Assembly (NCBI RefSeq): GCF_900105165.1
Contig: NZ_LT629740.1
Coordinates: 4,278,001-4,342,000 of the forward strand
Reading direction: 5' to 3'
Length of the DNA stretch: 64,000 bases
Source: Mucilaginibacter mallensis
GTDB taxonomy: Bacteria > Bacteroidota > Bacteroidia > Sphingobacteriales > Sphingobacteriaceae
The translations under genes were made by a program, and so were the position numbers. A model generated the notes under the pieces. It did not search any database, was not told the origin of the DNA, and was given only the letters and a program-made list of their open reading frames with translations. Positions 43,643-53,418 of this stretch are shown here, piece by piece (position 1 is the first letter of the stretch; every line of letters begins with the position of its first letter).

Positions 43643-43677
43643 AAACATCATATGTTTAAATAAAACATATGATGTTT
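43643..43677. promoter_or_regulatory. Paired inverted operator upstream of the bicupin gene
   Basis: AAACATCATATGTTT (43643-43657) and its exact reverse complement AAACATATGATGTTT (43663-43677), 5 bp apart and 60-95 bp upstream of the bicupin start. Likely binding sites for the divergent FadR-type regulator. Confidence 0.75.
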
Positions 43678-43736
43678 TGTTAGGATTTGCAAAATATGTT
43701 ATTTAGATTTGTTCCATATTATTCATCAAACAGATT

Positions 43737-44915
43737 ATGGAAACTACAAGACGCAAGTTTTTATCTACAGCATCAGTGTCATCACTGGGCCTGGTTGCAG
43801 CCGCTTCAACCGTTGGATCATTAATTCCTGAAAAAGCAAAAGCAGGCACAAAAGAAACCACTAAATCAACCGCTAACAAAGTACAGGCAGAACTGGAAGA
43901 CTTTGTTTACGACATAGAAAATGGCAGTACAGGCTATGAGAGCCCGGGTGGCACAGCTAAAGAAGCTACTGTAGAAGAGTTCCCTATCTCGCAAAGCATT
44001 GCGGGTGTTTCCATGCACTTAAATCCGGGTAGTTTCCGGGAGCTACACTGGCATTCTATAGCGGCTGAGTGGGCCTATATATTGGAGGGACAGGTCCGCA
44101 CAACCGTTATTACGCCTGACGGCACAACCTCAACAGATGATTTTGAAAAGGGCGATATATGGTATTTCCCGAAAGGGCACGGCCATATGCTGCAATGCCT
44201 GGGTGATAAACCTTGTCATTTTTTATTAGGTTTTGATAACGGGCATTTCTCTGAATTCGGCACATTCAGTATAACAGATTGGATCAGCCATACATCATCT
44301 GAAATATTGGCGCGCAATACCGGCTTGCCTGAGCGTGTATTTACAGCGCTGCCTAAAAAAGAACTCTACATAGGCACAGGAAAAATTGCAGTTGAACCAA
44401 GACCGCAGAATATAAATGCAGGCATCCCGTACAGCAATTCATCACATAAATTCCGGATGGAAGCTGATGGCGTGTACCAGCAATTTAAAGGCGGATCGGT
44501 AAAACTGGTTTCATCGCTTGAATTTCCCATCCAGACTACCATAACCTCCATGCGCATGAACATTGAGCCGGGAGCTATCCGCGAATTGCACTGGCACCCC
44601 AATGCTGATGAATGGCAATACGTAATGAGCGGCAACGGCAATCTGAGCATTTTCGGCTCGCATGGCCGTGTAAAAACTATGCCTTACAGCAAAGGGATGG
44701 TAGCCTTTATCAAACAAGGTTATGGCCACTATATTGAAAACACCGGGACAGAAACATTAAAACTAATTGTACTTTTTAACAGCCCTGTTTACCAGGAGCT
44801 ATCATTGAACGACTGGCTAAACTCAAACCCGCCACAATTAATTGCCGATCATTTTGGCATCACGCTGAGCGAGGCCGCCTCATTGGCCAATCATCAAACA
44901 GGCATCTTTAAATAG
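43737..44915 (+). CDS. Bicupin of the oxalate decarboxylase family, exported
   Basis: 392 residues with a Tat-like signal (TTRRKFLSTASVSSLGLVAA). It has two cupin domains, each with a metal site: GSFRELHWHSIAAEWAYIL and later GHGHML in the first, GAIRELHWHPNADEWQYVM and GYGHYI in the second. Layout matches manganese oxalate decarboxylase/oxidase. Confirming the activity would need the lid residues, which I cannot assign with certainty. Divergent from and probably controlled by the GntR gene. Confidence 0.9.
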   Translation: METTRRKFLSTASVSSLGLVAAASTVGSLIPEKAKAGTKETTKSTANKVQAELEDFVYDIENGSTGYESPGGTAKEATVEEFPISQSIAGVSMHLNPGSFRELHWHSIAAEWAYILEGQVRTTVITPDGTTSTDDFEKGDIWYFPKGHGHMLQCLGDKPCHFLLGFDNGHFSEFGTFSITDWISHTSSEILARNTGLPERVFTALPKKELYIGTGKIAVEPRPQNINAGIPYSNSSHKFRMEADGVYQQFKGGSVKLVSSLEFPIQTTITSMRMNIEPGAIRELHWHPNADEWQYVMSGNGNLSIFGSHGRVKTMPYSKGMVAFIKQGYGHYIENTGTETLKLIVLFNSPVYQELSLNDWLNSNPPQLIADHFGITLSEAASLANHQTGIFK

Positions 44916-44933
44916 AAAACTGATCTGCATAAA

Positions 44934-44975
44934 AAAGCTCCCGGATATTCATATCCCGGGAGCTTTATATTTTTA
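44934..44975. terminator. Bidirectional terminator between the bicupin and OB-fold genes
   Basis: AAAGCTCCCGGATAT pairs with ATATCCCGGGAGCTTT (44934-44967, one bulged G), flanked by A-run and T-run, serving both convergent genes. Confidence 0.85.
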
Positions 44976-44983
44976 ATAAGGGA

Positions 44984-45361
44984 TTACTTTTTTGAATCGT
45001 CTGCAGCTAGTTTTATTTGCGATGGATCGCTTACAACAATCTCAGGCTTGCCTTTAAAATCAACCAGTACGCCGGTAACGCAAATATTTTTGTCTTTATA
45101 ATCAACTTCGGGCTTACCTGTAAATTTGCTCCTGTCCTCCCCTTTTATTACAAGCGTAAGCTCCTGGTTAGGGTGAGCTCCACCAAGATCTAAAAAGGTA
45201 ATGTTTGGGCCATCAAGCAATTTGGTGCCGTAAACTTTATCGCAAATTGTAACAGTTTCGCCAATATGCTTTGCGGCATCTTTTGCAGGTATTGTGGTTT
45301 GTGCTGATGCCTTAAATGCAAACAGCGCTATAAATGAGGTTAAAATAAGCAGTCTTTTCAT
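44984..45361 (-). CDS. Small secreted OB-fold-like protein, paralogue 1
   Basis: About 125 residues from MKRLLILTSF (45361), with a signal peptide ending FKASAQ. The core reads HIGETVTICDKVYGTKLLDG, TFLDLGGAHPNQELTLVIKG and KNICVTGVLVDFKGKPEIVV, suggesting a five-stranded barrel like the secreted OB-fold DNA-binding-like proteins. The same pattern occurs at 59641-59985. Function unknown. The longer reading frame to 45424 would destroy the signal peptide. Confidence 0.82.
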   Translation of the reverse strand: MKRLLILTSFIALFAFKASAQTTIPAKDAAKHIGETVTICDKVYGTKLLDGPNITFLDLGGAHPNQELTLVIKGEDRSKFTGKPEVDYKDKNICVTGVLVDFKGKPEIVVSDPSQIKLAADDSKK

Positions 45362-45435
45362 GCTATAAAGATACTGATGGCCTGTTAAATGTATCATCAG
45401 TATAACAAAAAAATTACCTGGCACTAAAGAATGGA

Positions 45436-45726
45436 TCAGTTACCTGGACAGCATTTAAATTCCCGCTGTCTGTACAGTGTACTTGTATTAACCCAGCTAA
45501 ATTTTTGTTGCAGATAACATACTAATGTGGCTACCAATGCCGGGGTAAAGTATTTTAAACGGCTTAAGCTTTCAGGCGTTAATCCCAGGAAAACTATGAC
45601 CATTTGCTTGGGCATTGATTGATAAATATCGGGCAGTGCAGCCGCAAATATGGTTTGCGATAACCAGCCCAAAGCAAATACTGCTTTTACAATTACTTTT
45701 TCGGGGATAAGGCTGTGGATGCTCAT
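45436..45726 (-). CDS. Hypothetical protein (96 aa)
   Basis: Begins MSIHSLIPEKVIVKAVFALG, with a hydrophobic stretch and a Cys-containing tail (FKCCPGN). Possibly one or two membrane-associated helices. Not recognised; spacing to the next gene (30 bp) suggests coexpression with the 72-aa gene upstream. Confidence 0.5.
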   Translation of the reverse strand: MSIHSLIPEKVIVKAVFALGWLSQTIFAAALPDIYQSMPKQMVIVFLGLTPESLSRLKYFTPALVATLVCYLQQKFSWVNTSTLYRQREFKCCPGN

Positions 45727-45756
45727 GATATTTATTATTAGTAGTGTTTTTTCAAA

Positions 45757-45975
45757 TTATAGTTGATAGGGTAATTCCTCGTAGTAAAAGCCCGCCATTC
45801 TCAGTAAGCTTTCCACCTGTTTAACTTTCTGCCTGGTAGCATCAACCCTCAAAATCTTGTCGCTGTCTTCCAGATCAATGTTCCAGAATTTAGGGCCTGT
45901 GATGTTATTCAGGATATCGGCAATGCGATTCTTTTTCTTCGCATTCTCAATATTGGTTTTGTAAATTTTGATCAT
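45757..45975 (-). CDS. Small HMA-like hypothetical protein (72 aa)
   Basis: MIKIYKTNIENAKKKNRIAD, then FWNIDLEDSDKILRVDA and QKVKQVESLLRMAGFYYEEL follow the beta-alpha-beta rhythm of heavy-metal-associated domains, but without the CxxC metal site. Common near transporters or regulators in Bacteroidetes; role unknown. Confidence 0.65.
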   Translation of the reverse strand: MIKIYKTNIENAKKKNRIADILNNITGPKFWNIDLEDSDKILRVDATRQKVKQVESLLRMAGFYYEELPYQL

Positions 45976-46202
45976 ATATTTTAATGCTTTTGTGACACAA
46001 AAATATAATGATTTATCGGATATAAATGTTCAAACATTCAATCGTGACAAAACGATGTTTTAAGGGCCATAGACTGACATTTTACTGATAATTCCCTTAT
46101 AATTTCGCCATTACGAAAAAGGTTTTAGCAAGCTAATTTTTGATTTATTCTTTAGAATATCTATATTCCCATCCTTTTAATTATATCATTACTGATACCA
46201 CC

Positions 46203-48857
46203 ATGTCTATTAAAAATATCCTCGCTTCTTCTGTAGCAGTTTTACTCTTAACATTCCTATCTCAAACCAAAGCAATTGCCCAATCACAGTACGAATTAAA
46301 CACCGGCTGGAAATGCGGAAAAGCGACTGATATTCATACCGATGGCGCGTCGATATCAAAAAATAATTTCCCCATAAATACATGGCAAAACGCCACCGTA
46401 CCCGGAACGGTACTTACCACCCAATTAAATAACAAACAAATTCCCGATCCTTTTTATGGGATGAATAATGAACGCATTCCTGATATTTACAAAACCGGTC
46501 GCGACTATTATACCTACTGGTTTGTGAAAGATTTTAAAGAAGCACAACCACAGGGCAACAACCAGGTTTATTTAAATTTTCGTGGGGTAAATTACAGCTG
46601 CGATGTGTTTTTAAACGGGCATAAGCTCAATGCCAAACTGCATTCGGGCATGTTTTTGCGCCAGAGCTACAACGTGAGCAAATGGCTGGCAAATGATGGC
46701 AATAACCGTGTAGCCGTTATAGTTTACCCGGCTGATGTGGCGGGCAACCCCAATGGCGGTCAGGGTGGCGATGGTACCATTGCCCGTAACGTTAGCATAC
46801 AATATACTGCAGGCTGGGACTGGATACAACCTATCAAAGATCGCAACACAGGCATTTGGGATAAGGTAACCATTGAAAAGACCGGTGCAGTAAAGATCAA
46901 TGATCCGCATGTGATCACTTTGGTGTCGGGTGTAAGACAGCCTGAAGGACCACAACAGCCGGCTATTATACAAGTATCAGCAGAACTGCAAAATGCAGCC
47001 AGCACCCTTGTTACCGGCACATTACAGTACAACCTGGATGGTAAAGCAGTAAGTAAAACCATCACACTGAAAGCTAATTCAACACAAACGGTACAATTGG
47101 ATGATTATAGCCTGAAGAACCCCAAATTATGGTGGCCAAATGGGTACGGCCCACAAAACTTGTATAGCTTAAACCTGCAGTTTGTTGCTGCGGGTAAAGT
47201 GTCCGATCAAAACAATATTGAAGTCGGGGTACGCCAGTTAACCAGTGAATGGAACGAGCGCACCGAAAGCAGGCAGATCAATGTTAACGGGCAAAAGATA
47301 TTTATAAAGGGTGGCGACTGGATCATTTCCGACGAGATGCTACGCTTTACAGACAAACGCTATGATGCCGAAGTACGTTTCCATCGTGATATGAACCTGA
47401 ACCTGATCAGGGTTTGGGGTGGCGCTTTGATTGAAAGGCCCGAGTTTTATGCTGCCTGCGATAAATACGGTATGCTGGTTTTCCAGGATATGTGGGGATC
47501 GGGCGATTGTAACGGCCGCTGGGTTGACCCGATGAAACTAGATGATCAATGGACGCGCCGCAAATATCCGGATGATCATGCGTTGTACATTAAATCAATT
47601 GAGGACCAGGTAAAAATGGTGCGTAACTATGCATCACTTGCCATTTGGTGCGGTGGCAATGAGATCACCCCTCCCGAGGATATTTTGGTGGCTCTGCGTG
47701 ATACCGTTATGCCTAAGCTGGATAATACACGCTGGTTTGTGGAGTATTCCAACTCCGAAAAAATGTCGCGCAATGTGTTAGGTGGTAACGGTGACGGGCC
47801 TTATGGCATACAACCGCTATCCACTTTCTGGGATCACCGGACATTTCCGTTTAACTCCGAAGTTGGCTCAATTGGCATAAACGATTATGAAGCATTTAAA
47901 CGCTTTATGCCTGTGCAAAATAGGATAGCGCCTGAATATGATGCATCTACAGGTAAAACAAAAACCGATTCTGTTTGGGAGTACCACAAATATATTGGCT
48001 ATGATACCTCTATCAACAAATACGGCAAAGCGAAAGATCTGGAGGATTTTTCGGCGAAGGCACAACTGGTAAATTACGACCAGTACCGCGGACTAATGGA
48101 AGGCTTCAGCTCGCATATGTGGGATTGGTATACCGGTGTTATCATCTGGAAAACACAAAACCCATGGACAGCTTTACGCGGGCAGATGTATGATTATTAC
48201 CTCGACCCGAATGCTTGTCTTTATGGCCTGCACAGCGGCAGCGAGCCACTGCATATTATGTATAACCCCGGCGATGGTACAGTGATGGTAGCCAACAACA
48301 CCTTTAAAACCCATACCAACATGATGATAGTGGTTAAAACCTATGACATGAATGGTAAAGACAGCCTGCTCACACAAGTATTTTCGGATATAACGCCTGC
48401 TACCACCAAAAGGTATTTCAGCATAAAACAAGAACTTGATAAGCTTGCCAAAAATAAAGGTGCTTTTGTTGATCTTGAATTATTAGACTACAACCAAAAG
48501 ATCATCAGCCAGAATATTTACTGGGTACCAAATGAAAAGGGCGATTATACAGGGTTGCAATCAATGCCGGCATCGCAGGTAAGCACAACTGCAAGGCAAA
48601 TTGCAAAAGGAAAAATTGAGGTTACTTTAATCAATCCTAAAAATGCGCCGGTGGCATTTTTCAATCGCTTATCTTTAGTAGATGGGCAAACAAATCAACG
48701 TTTGTTACCTGTTTTTTATAGCGATAACTATGTATCAGTATTACCGGGCACCAGCAAAACTGTTACTATAGATTATGATACAGATCAATATCCAAATATG
48801 CCATTGCTAAGCATAAGCGGCTGGAATTTGAAGGAACAAACTGTGCATATCCAATAA
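46203..48857 (+). CDS. Glycoside hydrolase family 2 enzyme, exo-beta-glycosidase type
   Basis: About 884 residues from MSIKNILASS (46203), signal peptide ending KAIAQ. It has the sugar-binding jelly-roll (NFRGVNYSCDVFLNGHKLNA), immunoglobulin-like domain and TIM barrel with KGGDWIISDEML. Acid/base Glu487 lies in WCGGNEITPP and nucleophile Glu553 in FNSEVGSIGIND. The arrangement resembles exo-beta-glucosaminidase and beta-mannosidase GH2 enzymes rather than beta-galactosidase. Stands alone, far from the PUL. Confidence 0.88.
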   Translation: MSIKNILASSVAVLLLTFLSQTKAIAQSQYELNTGWKCGKATDIHTDGASISKNNFPINTWQNATVPGTVLTTQLNNKQIPDPFYGMNNERIPDIYKTGRDYYTYWFVKDFKEAQPQGNNQVYLNFRGVNYSCDVFLNGHKLNAKLHSGMFLRQSYNVSKWLANDGNNRVAVIVYPADVAGNPNGGQGGDGTIARNVSIQYTAGWDWIQPIKDRNTGIWDKVTIEKTGAVKINDPHVITLVSGVRQPEGPQQPAIIQVSAELQNAASTLVTGTLQYNLDGKAVSKTITLKANSTQTVQLDDYSLKNPKLWWPNGYGPQNLYSLNLQFVAAGKVSDQNNIEVGVRQLTSEWNERTESRQINVNGQKIFIKGGDWIISDEMLRFTDKRYDAEVRFHRDMNLNLIRVWGGALIERPEFYAACDKYGMLVFQDMWGSGDCNGRWVDPMKLDDQWTRRKYPDDHALYIKSIEDQVKMVRNYASLAIWCGGNEITPPEDILVALRDTVMPKLDNTRWFVEYSNSEKMSRNVLGGNGDGPYGIQPLSTFWDHRTFPFNSEVGSIGINDYEAFKRFMPVQNRIAPEYDASTGKTKTDSVWEYHKYIGYDTSINKYGKAKDLEDFSAKAQLVNYDQYRGLMEGFSSHMWDWYTGVIIWKTQNPWTALRGQMYDYYLDPNACLYGLHSGSEPLHIMYNPGDGTVMVANNTFKTHTNMMIVVKTYDMNGKDSLLTQVFSDITPATTKRYFSIKQELDKLAKNKGAFVDLELLDYNQKIISQNIYWVPNEKGDYTGLQSMPASQVSTTARQIAKGKIEVTLINPKNAPVAFFNRLSLVDGQTNQRLLPVFYSDNYVSVLPGTSKTVTIDYDTDQYPNMPLLSISGWNLKEQTVHIQ

Positions 48858-48863
48858 ATCTAT

Positions 48864-49259
48864 TTACCCTCTCAATCCATCAATTGAGAGGGTATTATAC
48901 TGGGCAAAATAGAACAGTAAAGCCATATATCCGCCGTAAATAATCTGTGTAAAAACATTGTTCCATTGCTCTATCATACTTGAGCCAAATATGAGTGCCA
49001 ACATTAACGTTACACCTAAAATTGTTGCAAAGCGGGTAAACAAACCCAGCAGTAATAATATGCCTGTAAGCAGTTCAAGCACTGGTAAAATATAGCCAAA
49101 AGGCAATACCAGTGCTTCAGGAAGTATAGACTTACTGAATGATGCCGCCATGCCATGACTGAACGTATCAAGCTTGGGCAATCGTTCCAATCCGTGGCCA
49201 AAAAAGCTCATCCCGATAGGTAACCGGGCAAGCAGGTAGGTGAATGATTCCTTTTTCAT
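48864..49259 (-). CDS. DoxX-family membrane protein
   Basis: 131 residues with four membrane helices and the DoxX pattern (LARLPIGMSFFGHGLERLPK; LPVLELLTGILLLLGLFTRF). Small quinone/redox-linked membrane protein family with no firm function. The 386 bp upstream (to 49645) hold no gene or clear structure. Confidence 0.9.
   Translation of the reverse strand: MKKESFTYLLARLPIGMSFFGHGLERLPKLDTFSHGMAASFSKSILPEALVLPFGYILPVLELLTGILLLLGLFTRFATILGVTLMLALIFGSSMIEQWNNVFTQIIYGGYMALLFYFAQYNTLSIDGLRG
48865..48894. terminator. Hairpin shared by convergent GH2 and DoxX genes
   Basis: TACCCTCTCAAT / ATTGAGAGGGTA (12-bp perfect stem, 6-nt loop) overlaps the last DoxX codons. No long T-run on either side. Confidence 0.45.
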
Positions 49260-49645
49260 ATGATCCTATTTTTTTAACATGATAGATGAGCGTTCAGGGT
49301 TAATTATTGAACCCGGTTTAATTTTAGCGTCCCCGAACCGAAATCAGGTGCAGATTTAGTTTATAGTATTTTTTAGTAAAAAATTACAGATAGATTGATT
49401 ACGCTTACCAAGCGATTATAAAGCAGATACCGCGTAAATTATTCATTATGTAGTAAACAAATCCAATTCATTCAAATTGTTACACAAAGCGCTATAATAG
49501 TTACATAAACTAAACAATTCAAGCCCCTAGCATTTAGATGTTTGCACACCTAAATAATTTTCACACCCAAAAAGAATATTATTGCTTAATAAATTATTAT
49601 TTACTGATATTCTTTCATAGCTTTAAGACCCAATTCTTAAGTATT

Positions 49646-50221
49646 ATGGTGCGTAATACCTTCGTTTTAGTATTAGCTGGTTTACTTTTATGCTTTTGCG
49701 CTTGTAAAAAGGACAGCAGCATACAAGTAAACCCTGCACCAGATAGTCTTAAAATAAAACAAACCCTGATAGTTGGCGAATGGACATTACAAAAGCAAAC
49801 CTTAGTATCGTATGTAAATAATGTGCTGATAACTGATACCACCTGCGTAGCATCAGATAGTGTTCATAGTATTGCAAAGTTTAATAACGACAGCACCTTT
49901 AAAAGTACAAGTAACGCACTGGTAACAAGCGGATCGCTCCCATCAGCTATAAGTGCCAGTGTTGGCGGCACATACAGCTTTTCTAAAACTACCTTTAACC
50001 TTACGCCAACAGTTACGGGCCTCGATTTTTCAGTTACAGGCACTTTAAGTACAGGAATTATCACCTCCTTGCCCACCCTTACAACCATAACCCATACAGT
50101 AACCATTATTAGCATTAGCAGCACCAGCCTGGCGTTTCATACGGTGGATATTTACACTGAAACTTATAATGGCACTTCAAACGCGTATGAGAAAATACAA
50201 AACTTTTACTACTCCAAATAA
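49646..50221 (+). CDS. Lipocalin-like lipoprotein
   Basis: 191 residues from MVRNTFVLVL (49646) with a lipoprotein signal (LCFCACKKDS). IVGEWTLQKQTLVSYVNNVL and GGTYSFSKTTFNLTP are typical of Bacteroidetes lipocalin-like (DUF5004/4923-type) surface proteins. Function unknown. Confidence 0.82.
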   Translation: MVRNTFVLVLAGLLLCFCACKKDSSIQVNPAPDSLKIKQTLIVGEWTLQKQTLVSYVNNVLITDTTCVASDSVHSIAKFNNDSTFKSTSNALVTSGSLPSAISASVGGTYSFSKTTFNLTPTVTGLDFSVTGTLSTGIITSLPTLTTITHTVTIISISSTSLAFHTVDIYTETYNGTSNAYEKIQNFYYSK

Positions 50222-50300
50222 AGTTCTCTGCCATTATGTACCAATCTGAATTATAATACATTATCTTAGTACTAAGATAACGGCAACCTTAAATAATTTA

Positions 50301-51212
50301 ATGTACGATTCAACGCTCATGTTGTCACGCATTGGTATTATCTTAAATATCGATGCTGACTTTAACGATCATCTTTTTGAGCGGGGTGTTGATTATACGT
50401 GTAAAAATTTCACAACACTGTTTAACGCTTCACAAACAGAATTACTCAAAAATTTTTTGGATAAGGTCTTTACCACAGAAAAGCTGCAATGTATTGAGTT
50501 TTTCCAGGGATCGAGCTTTTATCAACTAAAGTGCATAGCTACCAGCCCGGGCCATGCCATTTGTATAATCACCAATAATACAAGGCATTTAGATACCTTA
50601 ATGGAACTTGAAAATCATAATATGAAAACCCTGGTTGATACCTATATTGATTGGGTATGGTCATTTGATATCAATTTCACTCTGGTTACTGCAAACAAAG
50701 GCTTTTTAGAAGCCCGCCGCCGGGTTGATAATAAAGCTTTAAGCATTGGAGATAACATTTTTAAGTATGTTGATGACAAAGGGTATAAAAAATGGATGCC
50801 TGTTTATGAACGCGCCTTAAGCGGAGAATTGATTCACCTTGAAGAGAAAAGGGATAACAATGGCGTTGAATATTATGTTGAAATTTATATATCGCCGGTT
50901 TATAACAAGCAAAATGAAATTATCGGTTGCCTTGGCATAACCCGCGATATAACAGAACGCAAACACGCGCAACTTGCAATTGCAGGTTATACCAGTAAGC
51001 TTGAAGAATTTGCATTTAAAACATCACATGACCTGCGAAGGCCCGTGGCTAATATAATGGGCGTGGCTAACCTGTTATGTACCGCCGATCTGGATGAGGA
51101 AGAAAAAGCCAAAGCTATTAATTATATAGCTGTATCAATAAATGAGCTGGACAGTATAGTTATAAGCATGACCGAGATCATACAGTTAAGTCAAAATAAA
51201 AACCTCGATTAA
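50301..51212 (+). CDS. PAS sensor with HisKA but no ATPase domain
   Basis: 303 residues: an N-terminal region, a PAS domain at about 105-235 (DTYIDWVWSFDINFTLVTAN; GCLGITRDITERKHAQ) and a HisKA dimerisation helix with the phosphoacceptor His in AFKTSHDLRRPVANIMG. The frame stops 60 residues later, before any HATPase. It may be a phosphotransfer partner or a truncated kinase. Confidence 0.85.
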   Translation: MYDSTLMLSRIGIILNIDADFNDHLFERGVDYTCKNFTTLFNASQTELLKNFLDKVFTTEKLQCIEFFQGSSFYQLKCIATSPGHAICIITNNTRHLDTLMELENHNMKTLVDTYIDWVWSFDINFTLVTANKGFLEARRRVDNKALSIGDNIFKYVDDKGYKKWMPVYERALSGELIHLEEKRDNNGVEYYVEIYISPVYNKQNEIIGCLGITRDITERKHAQLAIAGYTSKLEEFAFKTSHDLRRPVANIMGVANLLCTADLDEEEKAKAINYIAVSINELDSIVISMTEIIQLSQNKNLD

Positions 51213-51277
51213 TGTAACCGGTAAAATTGGTCATAGATTTTAAAAAAGATTATTAAAAATTTACTACTTTCATATCC

Positions 51278-51505
51278 ATGGAAATAACAAACCAAAAAGA
51301 TGAATTAAAAAGGGTTAAAACAGCCTTGTTTCTTAACCTTTTGCCAACTGGTTTTGGTTTGTATGAACTTATAGCATCAATGAACAGCGGTACCACCTGG
51401 CGCATTGTTTGCGCTGCGGTAGGTTTCGGTGGCATGCTTCTTTTATCAATTTTTGTATTTGCAAGATTGTTAAAACTGCAAAAAGCTGAAAAGATCCTAT
51501 TGTAA
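51278..51505 (+). CDS. Small two-helix membrane protein (75 aa)
   Basis: MEITNQKDELKRVKTALFLN followed by two hydrophobic helices (LLPTGFGLYELIAS; IVCAAVGFGGMLLLSIFVFA). Not recognised. The following 240 bp contain no gene. Confidence 0.55.
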   Translation: MEITNQKDELKRVKTALFLNLLPTGFGLYELIASMNSGTTWRIVCAAVGFGGMLLLSIFVFARLLKLQKAEKILL

Positions 51506-51746
51506 TTCATTCACTCCAAATCAATTTTCCTTAATCTGCCTTATTGCGGGCATCCTCACCAACAAAATATTATCCCCCAATATTTTATTTTTCATCTGGG
51601 CGTAACAAACAATATATACCACTGTCAAACAGTTACATATGGCATAATTGATTGTGGCTTGTAATATAGTTTCATCATATCCCAAGCGATTGCCTTATGC
51701 CATTTCTAACTCAGAATAACTAATACATATTAACCAATAATAACTA

Positions 51747-52709
51747 GTGATTATGAAGTTAAGCATTACATCAGCTTTTATATTTGCTGTAGGTTGCTGT
51801 TTGCCATTCGCCGCATTATGCCAGGGTGCACCGCATTATTCGTCAGTAATTGATACGGCAGACAGGCCGCAGGTATTTGCCCCGGGCATCATATCCACCC
51901 CTAATAGTGAATGGGCTACATCTTTTACGCCTGATGAACAAACGGTATATTCATCACAAGGGGCCATTTATTGGACAATAGTTTTTTCAAAAAAACAGAA
52001 CGGAGTTTGGCAAAAACCAAATGTTGCAGCTTTTTCAGGCAGGTTTCGTGATACCGATCCGTTTGTAACACCTGATGGCAAAAGGATTTTCTTTATTTCC
52101 AATCGCCCTACGCCTGAGATGCCGCAGGATAAATCACAACGCGCAATGCATGTATGGTATGCCGATCATTTAACAGGTGATAACTGGGGCATCCCTCATC
52201 ACCTGGATTCAATCATTAACTTAAATGGTATTGGTAATTATGCTCCGTCTGTAAGCGCGAAGGGTACGCTGTTTTATTGCTCGCGCCGCAAGGAACTTAC
52301 CGGCATGCAGAGCTTTTATGCAACATGGCTGGGAGACCATTATGCAGCACCGAAACAATTGATAATTAAAGGGGCTGCCGAAATACAGGATCCTTTTATT
52401 GCCCCTGATGAAAGCTATATTATTTTTTTAAACGGGAATGATATATACATCAGCTTTAAAAAGGATGGTGAATGGGCTGAAGCGCAATCCTTGGGTCCGC
52501 AGGTAAATAATGGTGATGGTAATTCATCACCCTGCGTATCACCTGATGGCAGGATGCTGTATTATTCCTCAAATCGTGTTCAAGGTTTTTATAAACGTGA
52601 TCTCTCAAAACCTGCGCTTAATTACGATCAGCTCGTACAGGAAAATAATGGGCTTTTTAACAGTAATGGTAATATACTAATGATACCTATCCATCTGCCA
52701 AAATCATAA
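51747..52709 (+). CDS. Secreted WD40-like (PD40) beta-propeller protein
   Basis: 320 residues, signal peptide ending ALCQ. Repeated TPDEQTVYSS, DPFVTPDGKRIFFISNRP, DPFIAPDESYIIFLNG and SPCVSPDGRMLYYSSNR motifs are TolB-type propeller blades. Probably periplasmic; partner unknown. Confidence 0.88.
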   Translation: MIMKLSITSAFIFAVGCCLPFAALCQGAPHYSSVIDTADRPQVFAPGIISTPNSEWATSFTPDEQTVYSSQGAIYWTIVFSKKQNGVWQKPNVAAFSGRFRDTDPFVTPDGKRIFFISNRPTPEMPQDKSQRAMHVWYADHLTGDNWGIPHHLDSIINLNGIGNYAPSVSAKGTLFYCSRRKELTGMQSFYATWLGDHYAAPKQLIIKGAAEIQDPFIAPDESYIIFLNGNDIYISFKKDGEWAEAQSLGPQVNNGDGNSSPCVSPDGRMLYYSSNRVQGFYKRDLSKPALNYDQLVQENNGLFNSNGNILMIPIHLPKS

Positions 52710-52945
52710 ACACTAATTACATGCGCATTGTATAAATCTGCGTATACAGCTTGTAAAACGAGCACTAAAAAACTATGTTTTGCCTAAGGACCAAATATCA
52801 GGCAGCACCATTTTGTTTATGCAATGTTCATAAAAGCTTAACGCAACAATATCGTTATAATTAAAAATTTTACTCCATTTTTGTATCGTTCAAAAAACAA
52901 ATGGTACAACATACTCGTTTAATACCTACCAATTATACATTTTCC

Positions 52946-53332
52946 ATGTCTAGAAATATAATGATTGTCGATGATCACATTGATACACTCGACCTATTAA
53001 AAGAAGCATTGGAGCAGGAAGGATATGCAGTAACGGCGCTTTCTTATACTGAGGATATCATTAAAAGTGTTAACCAGCATCAACCCGATCTGGTAATGCT
53101 TGATTTTCTGCTTGCAGGTATTAATGGCGGCGAACACTGCCACCATTTAAAGGTTAACCCCTTAACATCACATATACCCATAATTATGCTGTCGGGATAC
53201 CCGCGTGTACTGGAGTCATTAGGTAATTATGGCGCTGATGTATTTATTGCCAAACCTTTTGATCTCACACATCTTACCACTACAGTAAAACATCTGCTGG
53301 AAGATGCGCTGCATGACCACGCTGCTGTTTAA
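52946..53332 (+). CDS. Single-domain response regulator receiver
   Basis: 128 residues from MSRNIMIVDDHIDT (52946), with phosphoacceptor Asp in DLVMLDFLLAGINGGE and the Lys in FIAKPFD. No output domain, so CheY-like. It may receive phosphate from the HisKA-only sensor at 50.3 kb or a kinase elsewhere. Confidence 0.9.
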   Translation: MSRNIMIVDDHIDTLDLLKEALEQEGYAVTALSYTEDIIKSVNQHQPDLVMLDFLLAGINGGEHCHHLKVNPLTSHIPIIMLSGYPRVLESLGNYGADVFIAKPFDLTHLTTTVKHLLEDALHDHAAV

Positions 53333-53418
53333 GGTAAGCTGAGTTCAAAACCTGAAATTGCCCTGACACAATTGTGCTGTGCATACTGTTACTTTGAGAA
53401 AATACATAACAGCTACAT

